A DNA stretch of 33,002 nucleotides from NCBI GenBank assembly GCA_030528125.1, contig JAUMZM010000017.1:1-33002 (forward strand), read 5' to 3'. Shown in pieces: positions 26,012 to 33,002 of this stretch (position 1 is its first letter; every line of letters begins with the position of its first letter). The stretch is from Tissierellia bacterium (lineage in GTDB: Bacteria > Bacillota > Clostridia > Tissierellales > Peptoniphilaceae). The notes beneath the pieces were generated by a model, which ran no database searches, was not told the DNA's origin, and worked only from the letters and a program-made list of their open reading frames with translations. The position numbers were made by a program, and so were the translations under genes.

Positions 26012-26965
26012 ATGATTGAACAAATAGATACAAATATAGAAATATTGGATATAAACGAAGAAACAAATTATGGAAAATTTGCTTTGTATCCATTAGATAG
26101 AGGGTATGGTACAACCATAGGAAATAGCTTAAGAAGAGTGCTTTTGTCATCCTTACCAGGTTCTAGCGTTTCTAAGATTTTAATAGATGGCGTACTTCAT
26201 GAGTTTTCAACAATTAAAGGCGTAGTAGAGGATGTTCCTCAAATTATATTAAATATCAAAGGATTAGCAGTAAGTAAGAAGACACAAGATCCTGTAAAAT
26301 TGTTTTTAGATGTGAAAGGACCACAAAAGGTTACAGCAAAAGATATAAAAGCTGATGACAATATAGAAATAGCAAATCCAGATCATTATATTGCAACAGT
26401 AAATGAAAAAGGAAGACTCGTTATAACAATGGATGTTATTGACGGTAAGGGCTATAATATCTCTGAGCAAAACAAAAGCGATTCAGATCCTATCGGAGCA
26501 ATAGCGATTGACTCATCATTTACTCCTGTTAGTAAAGTAAACTATAAGGTAGAAAACACCAGAGTTGGCCAAATAACAGATTATGATAAATTGATAATAG
26601 AAGTTTGGACCAATGGCACAATATCGCCACAACAGGCCCTAAGTGATGGCGCAGAGATTCTTATAAAAGATTTTTCATACTTTAAAGATCTTCCTGATAT
26701 GAAATTCCCACCAGAAGATGTGGTTGAAGAAGTAGAAGAGGAAGATGACGAGAGTGAAGAAATATTATCTAAGACAATCGAAGAATTAGATTTATCACTT
26801 AGAAGTTTTAACTGCCTGAAAAGAGCAGGATTTAATACAGTAGAAGATATTGCTTCAAGCAGTTTGTTAGAACTTAAAAAGATCAAGAATTTCGGAAAAA
26901 AATCCTTAGAAGAAGTTCAAGAGAAAATGCAAGCATTAGGACTTGAGATAGGTTCAGAAGAGTAA
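26012..26965 (+). CDS. rpoA: RNA polymerase alpha subunit
   Basis: A 317-residue alpha subunit. The N-terminal domain (about 1-230) includes GKFALYPLDRGYGTTIGNSLRRVLLSSLPG, the assembly region. A very acidic linker (about 234-252, rich in Glu and Asp) joins it to the C-terminal domain with SLRSFNCLKRAGFNTVEDIA and FGKKSLEEVQEKM, which binds UP-element DNA and activators. Ribosome binding site AAGGAG. Confidence 0.98.
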   Translation: MIEQIDTNIEILDINEETNYGKFALYPLDRGYGTTIGNSLRRVLLSSLPGSSVSKILIDGVLHEFSTIKGVVEDVPQIILNIKGLAVSKKTQDPVKLFLDVKGPQKVTAKDIKADDNIEIANPDHYIATVNEKGRLVITMDVIDGKGYNISEQNKSDSDPIGAIAIDSSFTPVSKVNYKVENTRVGQITDYDKLIIEVWTNGTISPQQALSDGAEILIKDFSYFKDLPDMKFPPEDVVEEVEEEDDESEEILSKTIEELDLSLRSFNCLKRAGFNTVEDIASSSLLELKKIKNFGKKSLEEVQEKMQALGLEIGSEE

Positions 26966-26975
26966 GGAGGTTTAG

Positions 26976-27317
26976 ATGGCTAATAAGAGAAAACTTGGAA
27001 GAAGAACTGATCATAGAAATGCCATGCTTCGTAATCAAGTGACAAGCTTGATAGATAATGGCAGAATTACAACAACAGTTACAAGAGCTAAAGAAACTCA
27101 AAAAGTAGCTGAGAAAATGATCACTCTCGGCAAGAAAAATACATTACACACAAGAAGACAAGCACTTGCTTATATATATAAACCAGAAACTGTTCAAAAA
27201 TTATTTGGAGAAGTTGCTCCAAAATATGCTGACAGAAATGGTGGATACACAAGAGTTTTAAAACTTGGACCAAGAAGAGGCGATGGCTCTGAGATGGCAA
27301 TTCTTGAGTTAGTATAG
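26976..27317 (+). CDS. rplQ: 50S ribosomal protein L17
   Basis: A 113-residue L17 with the start [20 protein letters not shown], then [21 protein letters not shown] and a C-terminal [16 protein letters not shown]. It is the last gene of the supercluster and is followed at once by a terminator. The ecf transporter and truA genes that often come next in Firmicutes are not here. Confidence 0.98.
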   Translation: MANKRKLGRRTDHRNAMLRNQVTSLIDNGRITTTVTRAKETQKVAEKMITLGKKNTLHTRRQALAYIYKPETVQKLFGEVAPKYADRNGGYTRVLKLGPRRGDGSEMAILELV

Positions 27318-27322
27318 TCTAT

Positions 27323-27352
27323 AGCATCTTATGAAAATAAGGTGCTTTTTTT
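27323..27352 (+). terminator. Terminator of the ribosomal protein cluster
   Basis: AGCATCTTAT (27323-27332) pairs with ATAAGGTGCT (27337-27346) over 10 bp with one G-T wobble, capped by a GAAA tetraloop and followed by a T-run to 27352. It begins six bases after the rplQ stop. Confidence 0.93.
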
Positions 27353-27380
27353 ATAAAAATTTTATTGTAGCTATGGTATA

Positions 27381-27409
27381 TTGAAAAAATATTTTGTAAA
27401 TGATAATAT
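27381..27409 (+). promoter_or_regulatory. Promoter of the phosphatase-deoC-amylase-rnhA unit
   Basis: TTGAAA (27381-27386) and TAATAT (27404-27409) are 17 bases apart, and TGA before the -10 makes it an extended -10. The predicted start near 27416 precedes the AAAGG ribosome binding site of the first gene by a few bases. The -35 box coincides with a TTG that could be misread as a start codon. Confidence 0.75.
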
Positions 27410-27434
27410 AAAATCAGTATATGAAAGGTTAGCT

Positions 27435-28529
27435 ATGATAAAAAGAGAAGAGATACAAAGTTTATTACAATTAAATTTTTCGATACTAGATTTCTTAGAA
27501 GATTGGGTAAGAGTTCTAGATTCTAATGGAAATATAATTTATATGAATGAAGCAATGAGAGAAAATAACAAATCATTAGTAAACTCTAATTGTAAGTCAT
27601 TAGAAGACTCATCACTATCATGCGTTATAGTTCCAGATATAATCCCAAGATCAACAGTCGTAGTAGAAGAAAAGTTTATAAATGGTAGATATTATAATGT
27701 AAAAAGCTCACCACTTTTTGATAAAGAAAATAAGCTAAGAGGTTCTATAGAAGTTTATAGAGATATAACAAGTGAAACCAAGATGAAAATAGACTTATTT
27801 AATGCAAACAGAAAGATGGTAGATGACATAAGATTTACAAGAAAAATACAACAAAATATACTGCCTAGAAATGGAATTTATAACAATATAGAACTTGAAG
27901 GATTCTACATGCCATGCGAGAGCCTTTCAGGAGATATATATGATATTGTAAGAATAACACCAACAAAGACAGCTTTTTATATAGCAGATGTAATGGGACA
28001 TGGAGGAGTTACAGCATCAATAATGACGATGTTTGTAAAGCAGACAATGAATGCAATATTTGATAAATACAAAGACAAATCACCCTCACAGGTTCTAAGC
28101 ATTCTAAAAGAGAAATTTTATGGATTAAAATCAAATACAAGCCAATATTTTACTTTGTGGCTTGGAATATTTGATAGCAAAACAAAAACACTTTCTTTTT
28201 CAAACGCAGGACATAACTCTATACCAATACTATATGATGGAAATATAAGAAAGCTCTATGCAAAAGGCAGAATGATTTCAAACGTGTTCGAAGAAGACAA
28301 ATTCGAAGAATATAGCGAACACATAAAAGATAATGATCAGATTCTATTTTATACAGATGGAGTAATAGAATCACAAAACTATCAAAAAGAATTCTACGGA
28401 ATGGAAAGATTAGAAAATAAATTTAAGAAAGATCAAAATCTTAATAATATAGTAGAAAATATCAAATCATTTGCCTGGGGAGAACAAAAAGACGATATTG
28501 CAGTAGTAATTTTAAAATATAAGGAGTAA
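27435..28529 (+). CDS. PAS domain protein phosphatase, SpoIIE/RsbU type
   Basis: A 364-residue protein with an N-terminal PAS sensor domain (about 12-115: [20 protein letters not shown], and a closing [10 protein letters not shown]), a short linker helix and a C-terminal PP2C-like SpoIIE phosphatase domain (about 133-360). Metal-binding acidic residues are visible: Asp167 and Asp170 in GDIYD, Asp185 in ADVMGHG, Asp308 in FYTDG and Asp353/354 in KDDIAVV. Such proteins dephosphorylate an anti-sigma-factor antagonist and so switch on a sigma factor, as RsbU does. No antagonist or sigma gene adjoins it. The ATG at 27435 (AAAGG before it) is chosen over a TTG at 27381 that lies in the -35 box. It is cytoplasmic. 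Confidence 0.85.
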   Translation: MIKREEIQSLLQLNFSILDFLEDWVRVLDSNGNIIYMNEAMRENNKSLVNSNCKSLEDSSLSCVIVPDIIPRSTVVVEEKFINGRYYNVKSSPLFDKENKLRGSIEVYRDITSETKMKIDLFNANRKMVDDIRFTRKIQQNILPRNGIYNNIELEGFYMPCESLSGDIYDIVRITPTKTAFYIADVMGHGGVTASIMTMFVKQTMNAIFDKYKDKSPSQVLSILKEKFYGLKSNTSQYFTLWLGIFDSKTKTLSFSNAGHNSIPILYDGNIRKLYAKGRMISNVFEEDKFEEYSEHIKDNDQILFYTDGVIESQNYQKEFYGMERLENKFKKDQNLNNIVENIKSFAWGEQKDDIAVVILKYKE

Positions 28530-28531
28530 TT

Positions 28532-29176
28532 ATGGAAAATTTAAATAAGTATATAGATCATACACTACTAAAACCAGAAGCTACAAAAGAACAAATACAA
28601 AAAATAGTAGATGAAGCAAAAAAATATGAATTCAAATCAGTTTGCGTTAACTCATCTTATGTAAGCTATGTAGCAAATGAATTAAAAGGTAGTGAAATAG
28701 GAATTACATCAGTAATAGGATTTCCTCTTGGAGCTATGACAAGCAAAGCAAAAGCATTTGAAGCAAAAGATGCCATAGATAATGGTGCAACAGAAATAGA
28801 TATGGTAATTAATATAGGCAGACTTAAAGATAAAGACTATGACTATGTTCTAGAAGATATAAAAGCAGTAAGAAAAGCAAGCGAAGGAAAAGTTCTAAAA
28901 GTAATAATAGAAACATGCCTACTTACAGATGAAGAAAAAGTTAAAGCTTGTGAGCTTTCTAAACTAGCTAAAGCAGACTTTGTAAAGACATCAACAGGAT
29001 TTTCAACAGCAGGAGCAAAAGCAAGCGATGTAAAACTTATGAGAGAGACTGTAGGAGATAGCATGGGAGTTAAAGCATCAGGCGGAATCCACTCCAAAAA
29101 AGAAGCATTAGAAATGATAGAAAACGGAGCAAATAGACTAGGAACAAGTCAATCAATTGATATAGTAGAAGGCTAG
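28532..29176 (+). CDS. deoC: Deoxyribose-phosphate aldolase
   Basis: A 214-residue class I aldolase that splits deoxyribose 5-phosphate into glyceraldehyde 3-phosphate and acetaldehyde, in nucleoside catabolism. [16 protein letters not shown] opens the barrel, and [12 protein letters not shown] and KVIIETC are conserved strands. Lys152 in [13 protein letters not shown] is the Schiff-base lysine. The C-terminal [17 protein letters not shown] is the phosphate loop. It starts two bases after the phosphatase gene (AAGGAG), and the amylase ATG comes two bases after its stop. Other deo genes are not present. Confidence 0.95.
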   Translation: MENLNKYIDHTLLKPEATKEQIQKIVDEAKKYEFKSVCVNSSYVSYVANELKGSEIGITSVIGFPLGAMTSKAKAFEAKDAIDNGATEIDMVINIGRLKDKDYDYVLEDIKAVRKASEGKVLKVIIETCLLTDEEKVKACELSKLAKADFVKTSTGFSTAGAKASDVKLMRETVGDSMGVKASGGIHSKKEALEMIENGANRLGTSQSIDIVEG

Positions 29177-29178
29177 TT

Positions 29179-30627
29179 ATGACAAATGAAGTAATGATGC
29201 AAGCATTTGAATGGGAAACAAATGCAGATGGAAATTTCTACAAAAATTTGATAAAAAACGCCCACGAATTAAAAGAAAACGGGATAGATGCCCTATGGCT
29301 TCCACCAATGTGCAAAGGAACAAGCGATATGGATGTAGGTTATGGAATATATGACCTATGGGATCTTGGAGAATTTGACCAAAAAGGCACAGTAAGAACC
29401 AAGTATGGAACAAAAGAAGAATTGCTACAAGCAATAGATGCCCTACATAAAGAAGGAATAAAAGTCTATGCAGATGTAGTCCTAAATCACAAAGCAGGAG
29501 CTGATTTTGCAGAAGAATTTGAAGCTGTAATGGTAGATCAAAATGACAGAAATAAAGAAGTAGAAGCAAAGAAAACCATAAAAGGCTGGACAGGATTTGA
29601 CTTTAAAAATAGAAAAGGAAAATATTCAGACTTTGTGTGGCATTACTATCATTTTTCAGGAGTAGACTACGACGAAAACACTAAGACAAATGCAGTCTAT
29701 AGAATAATTGGTGAAAACAAATACTGGAATAGCGGAGTTTCATCAGAAAATGGAAACTATGACTATCTTATGAATGCAGATATAGACCATTCACATCCAG
29801 AAGTAAAAGAAGAAATATACAAATGGATAGATTGGTTCTTAGATACAACAAAAGTAGATGGAATAAGATATGACGCACTAAAACATATAGATTATGATTT
29901 TATAGAAGGATTATCAAATCATATATTAGAAAAAAAGGGCGATAACTTTTACTTTATAGGAGAATATTGGAAAAATGACGAAGGTACAATAAATAAATAT
30001 CTAGACGAAACAAATTGGAATATAGATTTATTTGACGTACCATTACATTATAATTTCAAAGAGGCTTCAGAATCCGGAAGAGATTATGATATGAGAAAGA
30101 TATTCGACGATACACTTATGAGAGATTATACACAAAATTGCGTTACATTTGTAGATAATCACGACTCACAACCATCTCAATCACTTGAAAGCTGGGTTAA
30201 AGACTGGTTTAAAGAAATAGCATATTCCATAATACTATTTAGAAAAGACGGATATCCTTGCATATTTGCAGGAGATTATTATGGAATAGGAGGAGAAAAT
30301 AAGATCCCAGGCAAAAAAGAAATGCTAGATAAAATGATAGCAATAAGGAAAAAATATGCCTACGGAGAACAAGACGACTACTTCGACCATTCGCAAGTAG
30401 TAGGATGGGTAAGAAGAGGAGAAGAAGGCAAATCACCATTAGTAGTTCTAATAACAACAGCAGATGATGCACAAAAACAAATGTTTGTAGGAAAAGAGAA
30501 CAAAAACTCAGTATTCATTGATATAAGTGGAAAAGTAAAAGAAGAAGTTCGCATAGATAAAGAAGGCAACGGAGTATTTAAAGTAAATGCAGGATCTGTA
30601 TCATACTGGGTTAAGAAAGAAGATTAA
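29179..30627 (+). CDS. Intracellular alpha-amylase, GH13
   Basis: A 482-residue glycoside hydrolase family 13 enzyme, likely subfamily 5 (cytoplasmic amylases such as E. coli AmyA), that cleaves alpha-1,4 links of glycogen or maltodextrins. The start NEVMMQAFEWETNADGNFYKNL is characteristic, and there is no signal peptide. The catalytic set is visible: Asp232 (nucleophile, in VDGIRYDALKH), Glu262 (acid/base, in YFIGEYWK) and Asp329 (in FVDNHDSQPSQ). DVVLNHKAG is conserved region I. Length is normal. It overlaps rnhA by one base (TAATG). The unit therefore mixes sugar, nucleoside and RNA functions, with no clear single purpose. Confidence 0.93.
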   Translation: MTNEVMMQAFEWETNADGNFYKNLIKNAHELKENGIDALWLPPMCKGTSDMDVGYGIYDLWDLGEFDQKGTVRTKYGTKEELLQAIDALHKEGIKVYADVVLNHKAGADFAEEFEAVMVDQNDRNKEVEAKKTIKGWTGFDFKNRKGKYSDFVWHYYHFSGVDYDENTKTNAVYRIIGENKYWNSGVSSENGNYDYLMNADIDHSHPEVKEEIYKWIDWFLDTTKVDGIRYDALKHIDYDFIEGLSNHILEKKGDNFYFIGEYWKNDEGTINKYLDETNWNIDLFDVPLHYNFKEASESGRDYDMRKIFDDTLMRDYTQNCVTFVDNHDSQPSQSLESWVKDWFKEIAYSIILFRKDGYPCIFAGDYYGIGGENKIPGKKEMLDKMIAIRKKYAYGEQDDYFDHSQVVGWVRRGEEGKSPLVVLITTADDAQKQMFVGKENKNSVFIDISGKVKEEVRIDKEGNGVFKVNAGSVSYWVKKED

Positions 30628-31217
30628 TGAAATATTACGCAGTAAAAAACGGAAGAAAAAATGGAATCTATACTAGCTGGAATGAATGCAAAGAGCAAGT
30701 AGAAGGATTTAAAGGAGCAATATATAAGTCGTTTAAGACAAAGAAAGAATCCTATGATTTCTTAGAAGATAAAGATAAAGAAATAGAAATTAAGGCAAGT
30801 AAAGACATAGCAATATCCTATGTAGATGGCTCCTTTAACCTAAAAGAAAAAATCTATGGAGCAGGAGTAGTATTCTTTGATGAAGATAATATAATAGAAG
30901 AATCAAAGACATATAGTGATGAATTCTATATCCATAGAAATGTCGTAGGAGAGCTAATGGCATCAGAAATTGCAATAGATATGGCAATAGCAAAGCACAA
31001 AAAGAAAATAATAATCTATCATGATTATCAAGGAATAAGCTCCTGGGCAAATGGAGAATGGAAGACAAATAATAAGCTTACACAAAACTATAAGAAATTT
31101 ATAGAAGAGAAAAGAAAAGAAATAGAAATAGCATTTGTAAAAGTAAAAGGCCATTCCAATGATAAATACAATGACCTTGCAGATTCATTGGCAAAAAAGG
31201 CAGCTAATATAGAATAA
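30627..31217 (+). CDS. rnhA: Ribonuclease H1 with hybrid-binding domain
   Basis: A 196-residue cytoplasmic enzyme that cuts RNA in RNA-DNA hybrids. The N-terminal domain (1-48, MKYYAVKNGRKNGIYTSWNE, then VEGFKGAIYKSFKTKKES) is the viroplasmin-like hybrid-binding domain of RNase H1. The catalytic domain (62-196) has Asp67 (YVDGS), Glu109 (VGELMA), Asp133 (YHDYQG) and Asp186 (NDLADSLA), and His176 of the flexible loop. The DEDD set is complete, so activity is likely. It overlaps the amylase stop by one base. Confidence 0.93.
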   Translation: MKYYAVKNGRKNGIYTSWNECKEQVEGFKGAIYKSFKTKKESYDFLEDKDKEIEIKASKDIAISYVDGSFNLKEKIYGAGVVFFDEDNIIEESKTYSDEFYIHRNVVGELMASEIAIDMAIAKHKKKIIIYHDYQGISSWANGEWKTNNKLTQNYKKFIEEKRKEIEIAFVKVKGHSNDKYNDLADSLAKKAANIE

Positions 31218-31261
31218 TCTTATAATAAAAAATTAATAAATTTAAAAAGTATATAGAAATT

Positions 31262-31296
31262 AGATAAACCCAGCTTATAAACTGGGTTTATCTTTA
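31262..31296 (+). terminator. Terminator after rnhA
   Basis: A 12-bp perfect stem, AGATAAACCCAG (31262-31273) with CTGGGTTTATCT (31282-31293), has an eight-base loop and is followed by TTATTTTTAT. It ends the plus-strand unit. On the minus strand the T-run is poor, so the convergent unit may end here only weakly. Confidence 0.88.
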
Positions 31297-31324
31297 TTTT
31301 TATCATTATAAATTCCAAAAATTT

Positions 31325-32062
31325 TTATCTATACCACCAATCCATTTTGTCAGTTTTAGGAAGTTCTCTAAATGGGTATAGTGTAGAATTATTAACTAGT
31401 AAATATTCTCTCAAAATATATTGATCCATCGTATTTGCAGTACTTCTATTTAACCATTCATTTACAGGATCACTTATCTCATCTCTACTTCTTGTTGGCA
31501 AATACAAAGTGAATTTATCCTGAAAAGAAAAAGGTTCATCCTGTGAAATTTCAAATCCATAAGCTAGCTCTACAAATTCAATTGGCATATCTTCTCCATT
31601 ATCAAAATGTTTGATATCCTTATTGCCAGTAGGCGAAGTAACCTTAGCTTCATCAAGGTTTAGAATATAGCATGTAGAGTTTACTTTTTGATCAATAGAA
31701 AATTTTCCTTCAAATTCATTAACAATAGTTAAATCATAATCTCCATCTATGTATTCTCCTTGAAAATTTCCATTTTCTTCAAAATTTACTAAAGTCCACC
31801 AGCCACCTGCACCCGAAGAAAATATAAATTGCTTTCCCTCTAGGTCATCTAGTAAGTTGTTTTCATCAATTAGTATGTTTTTATCATCTTCCATTATAAG
31901 AGTTTGGTCATAGTTTAATCCAACATGATCAATAACTAAGCTCTCATAGTAATTTTTATCTCCTCTGATATCTTTTATATCTTTAAGGTCATCTGCTTTT
32001 GAACTTAGCGGGCTAAGTATAAAAAAGAAAAATGCAAATATTAATATTTTTTTGTATTTCAT
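31325..32062 (-). CDS. Secreted protein of unknown function, paralog of next gene
   Basis: A 245-residue protein I do not recognise. It has a signal peptide: basic MKYKK, a hydrophobic core (ILIFAFFFFILSPL) and a likely cut after SKA (residue 23). The mature part contains LEGKQFIFSSGAGGWWTLVNF, ENGNFQGEYIDGDYD, EFEGKFSIDQKV and LYLPTRSRDEISDPVNEWLN. These pieces line up in order with the lipoprotein gene upstream. There is one cysteine in the mature part, no membrane anchor and no known motif. A Trp- and Tyr-rich region near the C-terminus (WWYR) is notable. It starts 11 bases after the lipoprotein gene, with AAAGGAG. Confidence 0.75.
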   Translation of the reverse strand: MKYKKILIFAFFFFILSPLSSKADDLKDIKDIRGDKNYYESLVIDHVGLNYDQTLIMEDDKNILIDENNLLDDLEGKQFIFSSGAGGWWTLVNFEENGNFQGEYIDGDYDLTIVNEFEGKFSIDQKVNSTCYILNLDEAKVTSPTGNKDIKHFDNGEDMPIEFVELAYGFEISQDEPFSFQDKFTLYLPTRSRDEISDPVNEWLNRSTANTMDQYILREYLLVNNSTLYPFRELPKTDKMDWWYR

Positions 32063-32073
32063 TAAAATCTCCT

Positions 32074-32730
32074 TTATTTTATATATTCAGACATAAATAT
32101 TCCATTAATATCAAGCCAATAGTTATTAAGGCTTTCATCTTCTTCTGGATTTTTTCCCATTATTGTAAAAAATGAAAGATCATTTTGATCAAATCTTGAG
32201 TATTTTGTGCTTGGTAGATAAAGTATAATTTCATTATCATCTAGATTTTCTTTAAAAGTGTCAGTTTTTTCATAGGTATAAGAATAATAAGTATCATTAT
32301 TTTTTCTTATTTCTGTTTCCCCTTCTTCTTTCTCATAATCAAATCTTACTAATTTCAGCTTATAAGAGTCATCGTCGAGCTTTTCTACTATGTCAAATTT
32401 ACCATTATATAAAGAAACATTCATAAATGCATCATTTCCTGTAGCCTTACTTCCATCAAAATACCCATCTTCGTAAAAATATATGGATTCCATATAAGAA
32501 GTACCAGGATCAATATAAAATTTCATTCCATTGAGTTTGTCATACAAATCTTTATAAGGATCATTTTTTAAAGATTTTTCATTATCATCTTTCTCTCGTT
32601 CTTTTATAACTTGTTCAACACTTTCTTCTTGGCTTATTTTTGCATTAGAAATATCATTATCAGAAGATTTCACACCACAAGATGTAAAAAGGAAAATAAA
32701 TGCCAAGGATAAAACTAGTTTTCTAATCAT
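32074..32730 (-). CDS. Lipoprotein of unknown function
   Basis: A 218-residue protein I do not recognise. The signal ends in a probable lipobox (LFTSC, lipidated Cys18) after a hydrophobic stretch, so it should be anchored outside the membrane; Phe at -3 is less usual. A charged, Glu-, Asp- and Lys-rich linker (about 22-62) leads to a domain with LNGMKFYIDPGTSY, YEDGYFDGSKATGND, LYNGKFDIVEKL, YKLKLVRFDYE and EIILYLPSTKYSRFD. This order matches the secreted protein downstream. It is first of a two-gene minus-strand unit with AGGAGG and an extended -10 promoter. Confidence 0.78.
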   Translation of the reverse strand: MIRKLVLSLAFIFLFTSCGVKSSDNDISNAKISQEESVEQVIKEREKDDNEKSLKNDPYKDLYDKLNGMKFYIDPGTSYMESIYFYEDGYFDGSKATGNDAFMNVSLYNGKFDIVEKLDDDSYKLKLVRFDYEKEEGETEIRKNNDTYYSYTYEKTDTFKENLDDNEIILYLPSTKYSRFDQNDLSFFTIMGKNPEEDESLNNYWLDINGIFMSEYIK

Positions 32731-32765
32731 ATTTCCTCCTTAATAAATAAAGTATGTTTTCTATA

Positions 32766-32774
32766 ATTATATCA
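32766..32774 (-). promoter_or_regulatory. Promoter of the lipoprotein pair (extended -10)
   Basis: On the minus strand TGATATAAT is an extended -10 (TATAAT at 32766-32771). The -35 is weak (TTACTT at 16 bases). It predicts a start about 30 bases before the lipoprotein start codon. Confidence 0.6.
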
Positions 32775-32933
32775 TTTTAACTATAAAAAGTAATATATTT
32801 AAAGATTTATATATAAAAATAACATCTTTTGAAAAATAAAAATAGAATAAAAATCTAAATATTATTGACTATATTACAATTAGAAACAATTAATTATTAT
32901 ATTCATGAAAATTATTTCTTTATAAAAATAAAA

Positions 32934-32994
32934 ACTCAGATTTCTCTGAGTCAGAACGTAGACAAACCCAGCTTTTTGCTGGGTTTGTTTCTAC
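32934..32994. terminator. Tandem hairpin, bidirectional terminator
   Basis: The first hairpin pairs ACTCAGA (32934-32940) with TCTGAGT (32945-32951). The second pairs ACAAACCCAGC (32962-32972) with GCTGGGTTTGT (32978-32988), and GTAG/CTAC can close it further. Read on the minus strand the ACTCAGA hairpin is followed by TTTTATTTTTAT, which would stop a transcript entering from the right before the lipoprotein promoter. Spacer 32951-32966 matches the spacer of the left-end element at 14 of 16 bases in the opposite orientation. The remaining DNA from 32775 to 32930 is A+T-rich and shows no gene. Confidence 0.75.
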
Positions 32995-33002
32995 TATCTA
33001 AT

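Noticed and set aside
29177..29569. A 130-residue minus-strand leucine-rich frame inside the amylase gene
   Set aside because: It is the antisense of an intact GH13 gene with all catalytic residues; leucine and histidine richness reflects A-rich codons on the other strand.
32865..32900. TTGACT as a plus-strand promoter near the right end
   Set aside because: No -10 hexamer lies at a suitable distance and no plus-strand gene follows inside the window before the hairpin pair.

Overview
The window is a piece of chromosome from a low-GC, anaerobic, Gram-positive bacterium. The A+T-rich composition, strong AGGAGG-type ribosome binding sites, zinc-type S14 and L36, a class I hybrid cluster protein, a KOW-domain protein beside infA and the style of the proteins all suggest Firmicutes, most likely the Tissierellia/Peptoniphilaceae group (Anaerococcus-like). 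The genus is an inference from style, not from a search. No phage, insertion sequence, CRISPR array, tRNA or rRNA gene was seen.

Layout. 1-81: tandem hairpin terminator. 82-854 (minus): a BCP-type peroxiredoxin and a YbjQ-family protein. 982-2598 (plus): hybrid cluster protein, whose promoter carries a Crp/Fnr-type dyad, followed by a strong terminator. 2757-5433: a MarR-family repressor and a UvrA-like double-ABC protein that lacks the UvrB-binding domain, with a perfect 22-base palindrome over the promoter. 5500-6147: a Crp/Fnr-family regulator that may control hcp. 6270-12109: five genes (aspartate kinase, homoserine dehydrogenase, threonine synthase, homoserine kinase, aspartate-semialdehyde dehydrogenase) that encode the whole route from aspartate to threonine. 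12340-12720 (minus): glyoxalase I.

12822-27352 is the fused S10-spc-alpha ribosomal protein supercluster: rpsJ to rplO, secY, adk, a KOW protein, infA, rpmJ, rpsM, rpsK, rpsD, rpoA and rplQ. It is driven from a good promoter at 12822-12850, has a leader holding a possible attenuator, and is closed by a GNRA-loop terminator. The str operon is not directly upstream, and map is absent between adk and infA.

27381-31293 is a second plus-strand unit: a PAS-SpoIIE (RsbU-like) phosphatase, deoC, an intracellular GH13 alpha-amylase and an RNase H1 with a hybrid-binding domain. 31325-32730 (minus) holds two exported proteins of unknown function, one a lipoprotein, that look like tandem paralogs. The window ends with a second tandem hairpin element that shares a 16-base core (14 of 16 identical) with the one at the left end.

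Most of the window is conserved core genome. The less ordinary parts are the regulatory DNA (hcp dyad, MarR operator, S10 leader, paired hairpin elements) and the exported paralog pair. I found no convincing evidence for a wholly new multi-gene system.
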